Assembly: GCF_003334855.1 (NCBI RefSeq)
Contig: NZ_QOWE01000006.1
Coordinates: 248,001-312,000, forward strand
Reading direction: 5' to 3'
Length of the DNA: 64,000 nucleotides
Source of the DNA: Larkinella punicea
GTDB lineage: Bacteria > Bacteroidota > Bacteroidia > Cytophagales > Spirosomataceae
Position numbers and translations under genes: made by a program. Of this stretch, positions 7,889 through 16,339 are shown piece by piece (within the stretch, counting starts at the first letter, position 1; every line of letters starts with the position of its first letter). Below the pieces are notes generated by a model. The model saw nothing but the letters and a program-made list of their open reading frames with translations, was not told where the DNA came from and ran no database searches.

Positions 7889-9895
7889 TCAGGGTTTTTT
7901 CTCCGCCAACTGCACGGTTTTCACATCTACAGTGATCTCCTTCAGGCGTTTGGCTACGTTCTCCGGCATGGATTCCTGAAACCGTCCGCCCAGGTGTTTG
8001 GCCAGAAACTTCTCTGCCAGGGCCAGCATCGCCATGTTGTTGACGGGCCGCGCAAAACCGTGGCCTTCGTCGGGCGCACAGAGGTATTCGACCGGGAAAC
8101 CGCGGTCGCGGAGGGCCACCACAATCTGGTCAGACTCCGCTTTGTTGACGCGCGGGTCGTTGGCCCCCTGCACCACCAGCAGTGGCGATTTGATCTTGTC
8201 GGCCGAAAACAACGGCGATTGTTTCATCAACTGCGCTTTGCCTTCGGGCGTGTTGGGGTCGCCCATGCGCTCGTAGAACGTTTTCCGAACCGACTCCCAG
8301 TAGGGCGGAATCGAGTTCAGCAGCGTGATGATGTTGGACGGTGCGACAATGGCAACACCAGCCGCGTAGACATCGGGCGTGAAGGCCAGGCCCGCCAGCG
8401 TGGCATAACCGCCGTAGGAACCGCCCATGATGCCGACGCGCTTCGGATCGGCAATGCCCTGATCGATCAGGTATTTGACGCCCCAGGTGATGTCGTCCTG
8501 CATTTTTTCGCCCCACTGCTTGTTGCCCGCGTTCAGAAACTGCTTGCCGTAGCCGGTCGAAGACCGGAAATTCATCGACAGAACCGCATAGCCCCGATTC
8601 GCCAGAAACTGGTGATAGGCATTATACCCCCAGGCGTCACGCGCCCACGGTCCGCCGTGGGGAACAATCACCACCGGCAAATTCTTGTGGTCACGGCCCT
8701 TGGGCAAGGTCAGAAAAGCCGGGATTTCCATGCCGTCGGATGATTTATACCGGATGGCTTCCATGCGGGCCAGGTCGTTGATCGGCAGTTTGGGGCGGGG
8801 GCGGTATTGAAACGTCAGCTCTTTGGTTTTGCGGTCGAACAGAAACGTGGCGCCGGGGTCGGTGTCGCTCGTCGCCGACAGCAGCCAGTATTGCTCATCG
8901 TCCGTGGCCGAACCGAATAGAACATCGACGCCCGGAAGTTCCCGCAGAATGAACTGAAAGTCTTTTTCAAACAGTTTGTCTTTCCAGTACCGGCGTAGCC
9001 GGTCGTCGGTATAGGTCGTAAAAATGGGTTCCCGGGTTACCTCCGAAATAAGAATGCTCCCGAAATCCACCTTTTTCATCGGATCGGATTCGACCGACTG
9101 CTCTTTCAGCGAAACCGGGTTGAGCAGAATCAGTTTCTGAAGATCCGGTTTGTCTTTGTTGGTGACCAGATAAACCCGCTGATTATCCTTGTGAAAACCA
9201 ATGGGATAGCTGGTTTCATAAATCGTCGTGGAGTAGATTTTGGTCATACCGGCCTCATCGACCCGCAGAATTTCGGAACTGCCGTCGGCTGCGGTGCTGG
9301 TGGCGAGCCGCAGTTTGTCGTCCCAGTCGAAAATCCAGCCGGTGACCCGGTCGGTATTCTTGCGAACGAGCGTTTTTTCGCCGGTCGTCAGGTTCAGTTT
9401 ATAAAGGTCGTGCCAGGCTTTATCGCGGTCGTTCAGGCCAATATACAGCGTATTGGGGTCGGTTTTGGGAACCCGATAAATAGTCGCCCGCACCCCGTTG
9501 ACATCGGTCAGGTTCCGGGCCGCCGGTACGGTGCTGGTTTTCAGACCCTCGGAAGGGCTAACTGCGTAGATATTGAAATTCTCATTCCCGCCCTTGTCCT
9601 GCACGTAAAGTACGTACTTGCCGTCCCGCGACCAGAAGTAATTGGCGATGGGTCGGGTGGTGTCGGCCGTCACCGGTTTGGCCGCCGTGAATGGATCATC
9701 GCGTTTTTTGACCCAGATGTTGCGGGTTCCTTTATACGGTTTGATGAACGACATATAGGCCCCATCGGGCGAAAGCTGCGCACCGATAATTTCGGGATCG
9801 CCAAAAATTAGCTGCCGGTCGATGAGCGCCGGAACCTGGGCCATTGCCGCCGTAGCCAGCCAAAACGTTAAAAACAGCAGGGATACCTTCTTCAT
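7889..9895 (-). CDS. S9 family serine peptidase (acylaminoacyl-/dipeptidyl-peptidase type), exported
   Basis: The 668-residue protein begins with a signal peptide (MKKVSLLFLTFWLATAAMAQ). Residues about 30-400 carry the WD/beta-propeller-like repeats of the prolyl oligopeptidase family, and about 410-650 form an alpha/beta hydrolase. The catalytic triad is visible as Ser493 (GGSYGGYA), Asp580 (GANDPRVN) and His612 (DEGHGFARP). Family knowledge: these enzymes cleave short peptides, often removing N-terminal residues, and the periplasm is the likely site. It is a single gene, flanked by a terminator on one side and palindromes on the other. Confidence 0.95.
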   Translation of the reverse strand: MKKVSLLFLTFWLATAAMAQVPALIDRQLIFGDPEIIGAQLSPDGAYMSFIKPYKGTRNIWVKKRDDPFTAAKPVTADTTRPIANYFWSRDGKYVLYVQDKGGNENFNIYAVSPSEGLKTSTVPAARNLTDVNGVRATIYRVPKTDPNTLYIGLNDRDKAWHDLYKLNLTTGEKTLVRKNTDRVTGWIFDWDDKLRLATSTAADGSSEILRVDEAGMTKIYSTTIYETSYPIGFHKDNQRVYLVTNKDKPDLQKLILLNPVSLKEQSVESDPMKKVDFGSILISEVTREPIFTTYTDDRLRRYWKDKLFEKDFQFILRELPGVDVLFGSATDDEQYWLLSATSDTDPGATFLFDRKTKELTFQYRPRPKLPINDLARMEAIRYKSSDGMEIPAFLTLPKGRDHKNLPVVIVPHGGPWARDAWGYNAYHQFLANRGYAVLSMNFRSSTGYGKQFLNAGNKQWGEKMQDDITWGVKYLIDQGIADPKRVGIMGGSYGGYATLAGLAFTPDVYAAGVAIVAPSNIITLLNSIPPYWESVRKTFYERMGDPNTPEGKAQLMKQSPLFSADKIKSPLLVVQGANDPRVNKAESDQIVVALRDRGFPVEYLCAPDEGHGFARPVNNMAMLALAEKFLAKHLGGRFQESMPENVAKRLKEITVDVKTVQLAEKKP

Positions 9896-10004
9896 AACAA
9901 CGGGTGGTCAAGGATGCAGGCGGTAAGTTAAAGAAAAAAGAAGTTGAAATCGAGGGGAGTGCTCTGGTGTGGTAGTTAGGACTTATGTCTGATAATTCTT
10001 TATA

Positions 10005-10103
10005 CTTTCGCATTTGCCCCTAAATCCCCTAAAGGGGACTTGGACGCAGCTAAATTCGGATGCTAAAAGTCCCCTTTAGGGGATTTAGGGGCAAATGCGA
10101 AAG
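10005..10103. repeat. Family A palindrome, copy 2, with extended locus-specific arms
   Basis: Perfect 36-bp arms lie at 10005-10040 and 10068-10103. The inner 23-25 bp of each arm match the family A element. The outer 11-12 bp (CTTTCGCATTT and its complement) are not shared with the other copies but are still exactly complementary. The centre contains CTTGGACGC and GGATGC. Confidence 0.92.
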
Positions 10104-10120
10104 CCTTAAGTTAAAAAAGA

Positions 10121-10215
10121 GAATTTTAAATGGTAAATGATGAACGCTAAATGTAAAAGTATCCAGGTGCCATTCACTTTTACATTTAGCGTTCATCATT
10201 TACCATTTAAAATTC
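10121..10215. repeat. Family B palindrome (AAATGTAAAAGT), perfect 40-bp arms
   Basis: Arms 10121-10160 and 10176-10215 are exact reverse complements with a 15-nt loop. The family is recognised by AAATGTAAAAG next to the loop and repeats of AAATGATGAA. Other copies are at 12258-12356, 34973-35069 and, decayed, 53690-53755. It lies 17 bp from the previous palindrome; together they fill the gap between the isochorismatase-like gene and the S9 peptidase gene. Confidence 0.92.
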
Positions 10216-10224
10216 TTTTCTTCT

Positions 10225-10866
10225 TTACGCCGAGTATCCGCGTCCTTCAATTTCTGTCACTTTTTCGCCCGACAGTTCTTCCACAAACTGGTCGTGGGTC
10301 ATCGGTTTGGAAAACATGGGGAAGTTTTTGGCGCAGGCAAATTTCTGTTCTTCTTCACTCAGGGTGGCCGTGCAGTCGGTTAAGGTAATCACTTCAAAGC
10401 CTTTTTCATAACCGGACCGCATGGTCGATTCCACGCAGCAGTTCGTCAGAAAACCGCCCAGCGCAATGGTTTCGATGCCTTTGCTGCGGAGAATAAAATC
10501 CAGGTTGGTGCTGGCAAATGCATCGAGGCCACGTTTACCTTCCAGCACGATTTCGCCCGATTCCGGCTTCACATCATCGACAATCTCGACGCCCCAACTG
10601 CCTTTCCGAAACGACTGGCTATCGACCACGCCCTTCAAAATGCCGTACGGGTGGGCCGTAATCTCATAATATCCTTCGTGAAAACTGATTGGTGAATGGA
10701 TGATCGTAACCCCGGCTTCACGGGCTTTCGTCAGAACGTCTTTCGTATTCTCCAGCATGTTGGTGGAGTCCATCACGCCTTTGACGGCGTCGTGCAGGCT
10801 GCCTCCCGGTGAGGTAAAATCGTTTTGGTACTCGATCAGAACCAGGGCGGTTTTGGATGCATTCAT
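10225..10866 (-). CDS. Isochorismatase-family cysteine hydrolase
   Basis: The 213-residue cytoplasmic protein has the cysteine-hydrolase triad: Asp in LVLIEYQNDF near the N-terminus, Lys in EGKRGLDAF and Cys in FLTNCCVESTMRSGY, where two cysteines are adjacent and the second is the usual nucleophile. Family members act on isochorismate, nicotinamide, carbamoyl-sarcosine or similar amides. The substrate cannot be assigned. It is divergent from the FAD monooxygenase, which does not by itself indicate a pathway. Confidence 0.88.
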   Translation of the reverse strand: MNASKTALVLIEYQNDFTSPGGSLHDAVKGVMDSTNMLENTKDVLTKAREAGVTIIHSPISFHEGYYEITAHPYGILKGVVDSQSFRKGSWGVEIVDDVKPESGEIVLEGKRGLDAFASTNLDFILRSKGIETIALGGFLTNCCVESTMRSGYEKGFEVITLTDCTATLSEEEQKFACAKNFPMFSKPMTHDQFVEELSGEKVTEIEGRGYSA

Positions 10867-11047
10867 GGCTTGGGGGTTGTGTTAAATGGTGAACGTTAAA
10901 GCTAGACAATTCAAGTGGTATTGAAAAGCAACGCGCCCGGTCGGTTGGAATTGTACGCTCGTCGGCCAAAAATGGCGGTTCACGAAAACCGGCGGGCATG
11001 GATGGGCAGGCTGTCCTACTTTTGGCTATTCAATCAGCAGAACGACC

Positions 11048-12250
11048 ATGACGACTCCCCAGAAAGCCCTCATCATCGGTTGCGGCATTGCCGGCCCGGT
11101 GGTAGCCCTTTTTTTACAGCAGGCAGGCATTGACGCCGAAATCTACGAATCACAACCCGCCGGCCTGGACGAAGCAGGTGCGTTTCTGAACCTGGCTCCC
11201 AACGGCGTCAACGTGTTGAAAGCGCTGGACATCGATTACCTGCTGGAAAAAGACGGTTTTCATTCGGTGGGAATGGATTTCTTCAACAGCGACGGCAAGC
11301 AGTTGGCTCAACTGGAAAGCTGCGACGAAGAGGAACGGTTTGGAAGCCGCAACGTCATGATCAAACGGGGACAATTGCACCAGATCCTGCGCGATGAAGC
11401 CCTTCGGCGGAACATTCCGATAAAGGTCGGTAAAAAACTCAGCGGTATTCAACTGAATGGTTTTCAGGGCGTAACGGCCCGTTTTGAAGACGGCTCGCAA
11501 GCTGAGGGGAATTTCCTGATTGGGTGTGATGGGATTCACTCCCAAACCCGCCAACTGATTTTTCCGAATGCCCCCAAACCGGCTTACACCGGGGTTGTCG
11601 ATTGTGGCGGTTTTGCCCAATGCCCACCCGGTTTGTCGACCTCCGGGGCCATGCAGATGATCTTCGGAAAAAAAGCCTTTTTCGGGTACATCGCTAAACC
11701 GGATGGCGAGGTCTACTGGTTCAGTAACATGGCCTGGCCCACCGAACCGAAGCGGAACGAACTGAACGCCATGTCCGGCGAAGCCTGGCGGCAGCAGTTG
11801 CTCCGCAACCATGAGAACGACCCGGCCCCGGTTCCGGAGCTTATTCAGTCGACCCCCGGCGACATCGGCAAATGGCCGGTCTACGACCTGCCGTCGCTGC
11901 CAGCCTGGCACAAGGGGCCGGTTTGTCTGGTGGGGGATGCCGCCCATGCAACCTCCCCCCATTCGGGACAGGGAGCGTCGCTGGCCCTGGAAGATGCCGC
12001 CGTGCTGGCCCAGTGCCTGCGCGATTCGCTGAAGGTGGAACACGCTTTTTCGAAGTTCGAGAGCCTGCGCCGGGAGCGGGTTGAGAAAATTGTCCGCCAG
12101 GCCCGGCGTATGGGCAACGGAAAAGTGGCTACCAACCCCGTTGCCGTCTGGTTTCGCGATCTGGTATTGCCGTTTTTCATCAAACAGGGCGCCAAAGCCT
12201 CGGAAGCCGTGCTGTCGTATAAGGTTGAGTGGGAGAAGGAAGTAGCTTGA
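11048..12250 (+). CDS. FAD-dependent aromatic-type monooxygenase
   Basis: The 400-residue protein has the class A flavin monooxygenase motifs: an N-terminal dinucleotide fold GCGIAGPVVALFL, the NAD(P)H/FAD motif GCDGIHSQTR near 160, and GDAAHATSPHSGQGASLALEDA near 295, which binds the FAD ribityl chain. Such enzymes hydroxylate aromatic or related compounds, and some (TetX-like) modify antibiotics; the substrate is unknown. A possible -7 element TACTTTTG lies at 11017-11024, but no good -33 box accompanies it. The antisense frame is also open over most of the gene and is a shadow. Confidence 0.88.
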   Translation: MTTPQKALIIGCGIAGPVVALFLQQAGIDAEIYESQPAGLDEAGAFLNLAPNGVNVLKALDIDYLLEKDGFHSVGMDFFNSDGKQLAQLESCDEEERFGSRNVMIKRGQLHQILRDEALRRNIPIKVGKKLSGIQLNGFQGVTARFEDGSQAEGNFLIGCDGIHSQTRQLIFPNAPKPAYTGVVDCGGFAQCPPGLSTSGAMQMIFGKKAFFGYIAKPDGEVYWFSNMAWPTEPKRNELNAMSGEAWRQQLLRNHENDPAPVPELIQSTPGDIGKWPVYDLPSLPAWHKGPVCLVGDAAHATSPHSGQGASLALEDAAVLAQCLRDSLKVEHAFSKFESLRRERVEKIVRQARRMGNGKVATNPVAVWFRDLVLPFFIKQGAKASEAVLSYKVEWEKEVA

Positions 12251-12257
12251 GGGTTTT

Positions 12258-12356
12258 GAATGATAAATGTAAAATGATAAATATCGAATGTAAAAGTAAA
12301 GAGCATTGTACCGATCAATTTTACATTTGATATTCAACATTTTACATTTATTATTC
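12258..12356. repeat. Family B palindrome, imperfect
   Basis: Arms of about 41 bp (12258-12298 and 12316-12356) pair with roughly six mismatches and share the AAATGTAAAA core of family B. It sits between convergent genes (FAD monooxygenase and serine hydrolase), where it could act as a two-way terminator. Confidence 0.85.
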
Positions 12357-12365
12357 CTGAACGAG

Positions 12366-13628
12366 TCACTCCAGCGCCTGATACACCGCAATTTTAAATT
12401 TCCGTCGAAATTCGGTGGAGTGCGCATACGGCTGCACGTTGGTGAAAACCAGCAGGATCAGGTTTTCTTTCGGATCGATGGTGTATTCGGAGCAATACAT
12501 GCCGCCCCAGCCAAACGTGCCCGGACTGGTTTCGTTGCCGTAGCTGCTTTCTGGTGTAACGAGCTGGAAGCCAAGACCGAATTTGTCGTTGTAATTGCTG
12601 GTTTTGGCATCGCCAATCTGGTTTCTCAGCATCATTTCAACGGTTTTCCGTCCCAGAATTCGTTTGTTGTTAAAGCTGCCGCCGTTGAGCATCATCTGGC
12701 AGAATTTGGCGTAATCTTCCACCGTGCTGACCAGCCCGGCTCCGCCCGAAAAATACGTTTTAGCACCTTCCACCGCAAACGAGCGATAGGCGTTGTTTTC
12801 GTGTAGGGTCAGCGGGTTTTCGGTGCTGCTTTTGGAATAGAGTTCCACCAGCCGACTGGCTTTGTTGGCCGGGAGATAAAAATAGGTGTCATTCATGCCG
12901 ACCGGTTCCAACACCCGTTCGCGCAGGGCCACATCCAGCGGTTTTCCGGCCAGAATTTCGATCAGCCGGCCAATGATGTCGGTGTTCAACCCATATACGA
13001 AGGCTTCACCGGGGTCTTTGGTGAGCGGGCGGGCGGCAATCCGGTTGACGACGTCTTCGAGTTTATCCGGCTGGATCGAGTTGTAAAACGGCACTTTGAA
13101 TTCCGGGCGCTGGTCGAGCGGATGGTCATAAGGAATCCCGGCGTTGTGACTCAGCAACTGCCGGATGGTCACTTCGCTTTTCGCCGGGCGGGTTTCGTAG
13201 GTGCCTTTCTCTTTATCAACGCTCACCATCACCCGCGGATTTTTGAAGGCCGGAATGTATTTAGAAATGGGGTCGTCGAGCAAAAATTTCTCTTCTTCAA
13301 ACAAGGTCATCAGCGCAACCGTTACCACGGCTTTCGACTGGGAAGCAATGCGGTACAGATCGTCGCGTTTGAGTGGTGTTTTCTTTTCCAGATTGCTGTA
13401 ACCGAACGCTTTGTAATGAACAATCTTGCCATTCCGGGCGACAAATGTGACGGCATTGGGTGCGATTCCTTTATCGATGAAACTTTGCAGGTAGTCATCC
13501 AGGCGTTTGAGCCGGTCGGCGGAGAACCCGGCATCGGCGGGGGATTTGGCGGTGGTGAAGGTTTGGGCGGTTTGAGCAACGGCAAGCTGTACGGTAAGCA
13601 GAAAGCTTAAAAGTATGTATTTAACCAT
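12366..13628 (-). CDS. Class C beta-lactamase-like serine hydrolase, exported
   Basis: The 420-residue protein starts with a signal peptide (MVKYILLSFLLTVQLAVAQ). The penicillin-binding fold is shown by the nucleophile motif SQSK (RIASQSKAVVTVALM) and the YGLN tetrad (YxN) in FVYGLNTDIIG. FGWGG stands in the C-terminal position usually held by KTG or HxG. Family members include EstB-type esterases and D-amino peptidases as well as AmpC; resistance should not be assumed. It is exported to the periplasm or surface. Confidence 0.9.
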   Translation of the reverse strand: MVKYILLSFLLTVQLAVAQTAQTFTTAKSPADAGFSADRLKRLDDYLQSFIDKGIAPNAVTFVARNGKIVHYKAFGYSNLEKKTPLKRDDLYRIASQSKAVVTVALMTLFEEEKFLLDDPISKYIPAFKNPRVMVSVDKEKGTYETRPAKSEVTIRQLLSHNAGIPYDHPLDQRPEFKVPFYNSIQPDKLEDVVNRIAARPLTKDPGEAFVYGLNTDIIGRLIEILAGKPLDVALRERVLEPVGMNDTYFYLPANKASRLVELYSKSSTENPLTLHENNAYRSFAVEGAKTYFSGGAGLVSTVEDYAKFCQMMLNGGSFNNKRILGRKTVEMMLRNQIGDAKTSNYNDKFGLGFQLVTPESSYGNETSPGTFGWGGMYCSEYTIDPKENLILLVFTNVQPYAHSTEFRRKFKIAVYQALE

Positions 13629-13674
13629 GTACGGTATTTGAGGTTATGGGGTAAAGACGTAATTTTCATCAAAA

Positions 13675-14934
13675 ATGGGAAAAAGTATGACACCGCGCGT
13701 CTGGTTCAAAAGTATTTCGCTGGAAAATGTCCGCTCGTTCGGTCGGAAAGAAACGATTAACTTCACCAAAGACGGAAATGCTGCGCAGTGGAATGTGATT
13801 CTGGGAGATAATGGGACGGGGAAGACGACCGTTTTGAGAAGTGCTTGTTTATTCATTGTTAGAAGATATAAGTCCCATAATATTCATATTGATTTAAATT
13901 CTTTTTTTAGAAATAATAAAAGTTCAGAAATAGAATGTAATCTGGAAGAGACGAATACTGGAGATAGCTATAATTCAAAATTGAATATTTCAAACTTGCA
14001 GATAGGAGATAAAAAAAAGATATATCCAGCAACTCACTTTCCAAATGAACCTAATCTTGTTAAATATTCAGAAGATAAAATTCCTGTATTGTACGCATAT
14101 GGAGCTGCTAGGAAAATAAGTGATGGAGCTATCTCAAAAGATAATCAGCAAATTGAAAGTATTTTTAATGACGATATTGAACTGATTAATGCTGAAGAAT
14201 GGATAGTGCAGGCTGACTACTTAGCTCTGAAGGATGGTAGATTTAGTACTAAATACCAAACTGTGAAGAGAATATTGTTGCAATTATTTAATAGCGAGAT
14301 ATCTGATATTTATATTAATACTGATTCAGGTACTCCTAAAGTATACTTTAAAACAAATTATGGGAATGTTCGCCTTCATGAACTTAGTCTGGGATATAAA
14401 ACTTTAATCGCTTGGACGGTAGATTTTGCCAAAGGATTATCAGACCGTTATCCAGATAGCGAAAACCCCTTAGCTGAACCCGCCATCTGTTTAGTCGATG
14501 AAATAGATTTGCATTTACACCCGAAATTTCAGCGGAATATCATTCAATTTTTAACCGAAACATTTCCGAATACACAATTTATCGTGACAGCGCATAGCCC
14601 TTTGATTGTGCAGTCGGCGGGGGATGCGAATATCATTCTGTTGAAGCGGGTGGGGGATGAAGTACACGTCGAGAATGATCCGGTCGATGTGCGCAACTGG
14701 CGATTGGATCAAATCCTATCCAGTGAATTATTTGGAATTGAAGATAAAACTTTACAAATGCGTCGTGAGCGTGATAAACTGCTGGGAAAGAATGTGCTAA
14801 GTGAACAGGAGCAGAACCGGTTACTAGAATTAAATGCGGAACTGGATTCAGTTCCTTTCAGTAGCGACCCGGCAGAAATGAAAGCCGAAACCATCATTCA
14901 TCAATTGGCCGAAGCATTACGTGACCGAATGTAG
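13675..14934 (+). CDS. ptuA: Septu-like defence ATPase PtuA
   Basis: The 419-residue protein has an ABC/SMC-type ATPase layout: N-terminal strand ISLENVRSFG, Walker A GDNGTGKTT (44-52), a divergent middle, a conserved region LHELSLGYKTLIAW, Walker B CLVDEIDLHLHP near 272 and a His switch TAHSPLIVQS near 305. The C-terminal 80 residues are charged and helical. The HNH gene that follows after 9 nt identifies the pair as Septu-like (PtuA/PtuB). Family knowledge: PtuA forms a complex with PtuB that is held inactive by nucleotide and attacks DNA during phage infection. Most of the gene, from about 13840, is strikingly AT-rich against its neighbours, which suggests horizontal gain. An alternative start four codons downstream is possible. 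Confidence 0.78.
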   Translation: MGKSMTPRVWFKSISLENVRSFGRKETINFTKDGNAAQWNVILGDNGTGKTTVLRSACLFIVRRYKSHNIHIDLNSFFRNNKSSEIECNLEETNTGDSYNSKLNISNLQIGDKKKIYPATHFPNEPNLVKYSEDKIPVLYAYGAARKISDGAISKDNQQIESIFNDDIELINAEEWIVQADYLALKDGRFSTKYQTVKRILLQLFNSEISDIYINTDSGTPKVYFKTNYGNVRLHELSLGYKTLIAWTVDFAKGLSDRYPDSENPLAEPAICLVDEIDLHLHPKFQRNIIQFLTETFPNTQFIVTAHSPLIVQSAGDANIILLKRVGDEVHVENDPVDVRNWRLDQILSSELFGIEDKTLQMRRERDKLLGKNVLSEQEQNRLLELNAELDSVPFSSDPAEMKAETIIHQLAEALRDRM

Positions 14935-14943
14935 TCTGAGAGT

Positions 14944-15768
14944 ATGATACATATTGAAAAATCTACAGCCGTTCCGGTCATTTTGGTAACTAAAGGCGAG
15001 CTGGAAACCAGTTCTTTATGCAATTTATATTCCGATAATCCAGAGGGGTACAGTAATGGGACGGTAAAATTTACAATGAATAACGCGGTTTTTGGACACG
15101 AATCTGTAAAGAGTCAACTCATTGCGGAACAGCATGGAAAATGTTGTTTCTGCGAATCAGATTTTAGGGCTACCAGTTTTGGTGATGTCGAGCATTACCG
15201 GCCTAAAGGCGGCTATAAAAAGACATCAGAAGATCGTCAATTAAACCGACCGGGGTACTATTGGTTAGCCTACAATTGGGAGAATTTGTTCTTCTCCTGT
15301 GAAGTATGCAATCGGCGGGAAAAGAAAAATTATTTCCCCATTATCCATGAAATGAATCGGGCAGTAAATCACACGCACGATATTTTGGTTGAGCAACCAC
15401 TACTTCTTCACCCTTCATTGGATTATCCGGAAAAACATATTCGGTTTAATCAACATGTACCGGTTGCATTAGATGAACGTGGAAAAGTGTCGATTGAAGG
15501 GTATGGGCTGGGTAGGGAAGAATTAAACCGAATCCGGGAGCGCCATTACTGGGCTGTTATGCATAGCTTGATTCTCGCAAAATACGACCCGATCTCGATG
15601 AGTGAAGAACTCAAGAACGAGCTTTGTGAAGAATTAAAACAGCCTTGGTCTCTTCTTGAATTGGCAATATTTAATGCAAAAAAGATGGTTCAGAATGCGG
15701 CTAAAAGCGATCAACCGTTTGCCAATATGGTTCGGTCTAACTTTCCTGAATTATCGAAATCTAGGTAA
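14944..15768 (+). CDS. ptuB: Septu-like HNH nuclease PtuB (TIGR02646-like)
   Basis: The 274-residue protein carries an HNH zinc-finger nuclease core: KCCFCES (Cys67/Cys70), the HNH histidine in DVEHYRPKG (His84), then YYWLAYNWENL and SCEVCNRREKKNYFP (Cys119, Cys122, Asn123). This EHYRPK...WENL...CNxxEKKNxFP pattern is, to my knowledge, the signature of the HNH effectors of Septu and of retron Ec78-type systems. No reverse transcriptase is nearby, so a stand-alone Septu is more likely. It is co-oriented with ptuA and AT-rich like it. It stops one base before the convergent Uma2 gene ends. Confidence 0.8.
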   Translation: MIHIEKSTAVPVILVTKGELETSSLCNLYSDNPEGYSNGTVKFTMNNAVFGHESVKSQLIAEQHGKCCFCESDFRATSFGDVEHYRPKGGYKKTSEDRQLNRPGYYWLAYNWENLFFSCEVCNRREKKNYFPIIHEMNRAVNHTHDILVEQPLLLHPSLDYPEKHIRFNQHVPVALDERGKVSIEGYGLGREELNRIRERHYWAVMHSLILAKYDPISMSEELKNELCEELKQPWSLLELAIFNAKKMVQNAAKSDQPFANMVRSNFPELSKSR

Positions 15769-15769
15769 G

Positions 15770-16339
15770 TTATAAGGTTATTGTAATCTCAAACCCCTCC
15801 AAAACCGCTTCTCCCGAAAGCGTCACCTGCTCGCCCGTCTGAATCTCAATCGCTCCGGTTTCCCGATAAATGAAGACGGTTTTTTCAATCCGATCGATGA
15901 GCCAGCCGAGTCGACAGCCGTTTTCGCGGTATTCTTCCATTTTGGCTTTGAGTTCCTGGGTCGAATCCGTTTTGGATCTGATTTCAATCACAAAATCAGG
16001 GCAAATGGGGGCGAACTTTTCCTGCTTTTCTTTGGGTAATTGATCCCAGCGATTTTTACGAATCCAGGACACATCCGGCGATCGAACAGCCGAATTGGGA
16101 AGTGTAAAACCAGTCGATGAATCGAATACGTAGCCCGCTTGCTTTTTGCGGTTCCAACTCCATACTTCGCCATTGAGGTTGGCGTTATAACGTCCTGTTT
16201 CTGATCCGGTGGGGGGCATGAGAATAATATTTCCGTCGGCATCGCGCTCCAGACGCAGATCCTGATTAGCCTGACACAAGGCAAAAAAGTACTCGTCGTC
16301 AAACCGGTATTGACGGGGCGGGTGAAGTGTCATATGCAT
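15770..16339 (-). CDS. Uma2 family (DUF820) putative endonuclease
   Basis: The 189-residue protein has the Uma2 restriction-endonuclease-like core: SPDVSWI, then CPDFVIEIRSKTDS, then a Lys-containing helix (KMEEYRENG) and LGWLID. This is the PD-(D/E)XK pattern of the family, whose function is not established. I start it at 16339, where its ATG overlaps the pyrB stop in the sequence TGATG, so it is probably made by coupled translation from the pyrB transcript. The frame stays open further upstream inside pyrB, but that part is a shadow. A second, quite different Uma2 gene lies at 17979-18593. Confidence 0.85.
   Translation of the reverse strand: MHMTLHPPRQYRFDDEYFFALCQANQDLRLERDADGNIILMPPTGSETGRYNANLNGEVWSWNRKKQAGYVFDSSTGFTLPNSAVRSPDVSWIRKNRWDQLPKEKQEKFAPICPDFVIEIRSKTDSTQELKAKMEEYRENGCRLGWLIDRIEKTVFIYRETGAIEIQTGEQVTLSGEAVLEGFEITITL

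Noticed and set aside
11150-12427. 425-codon antisense frame over the FAD monooxygenase
   Set aside because: The plus-strand protein has complete family motifs; the antisense frame is a shadow favoured by codon bias and has no recognisable domain.
13675-15768. Retron (Ec78-type) rather than Septu
   Set aside because: Retrons with these effectors need an adjacent reverse transcriptase and ncRNA; the flanking genes are a serine hydrolase and pyrB/Uma2.
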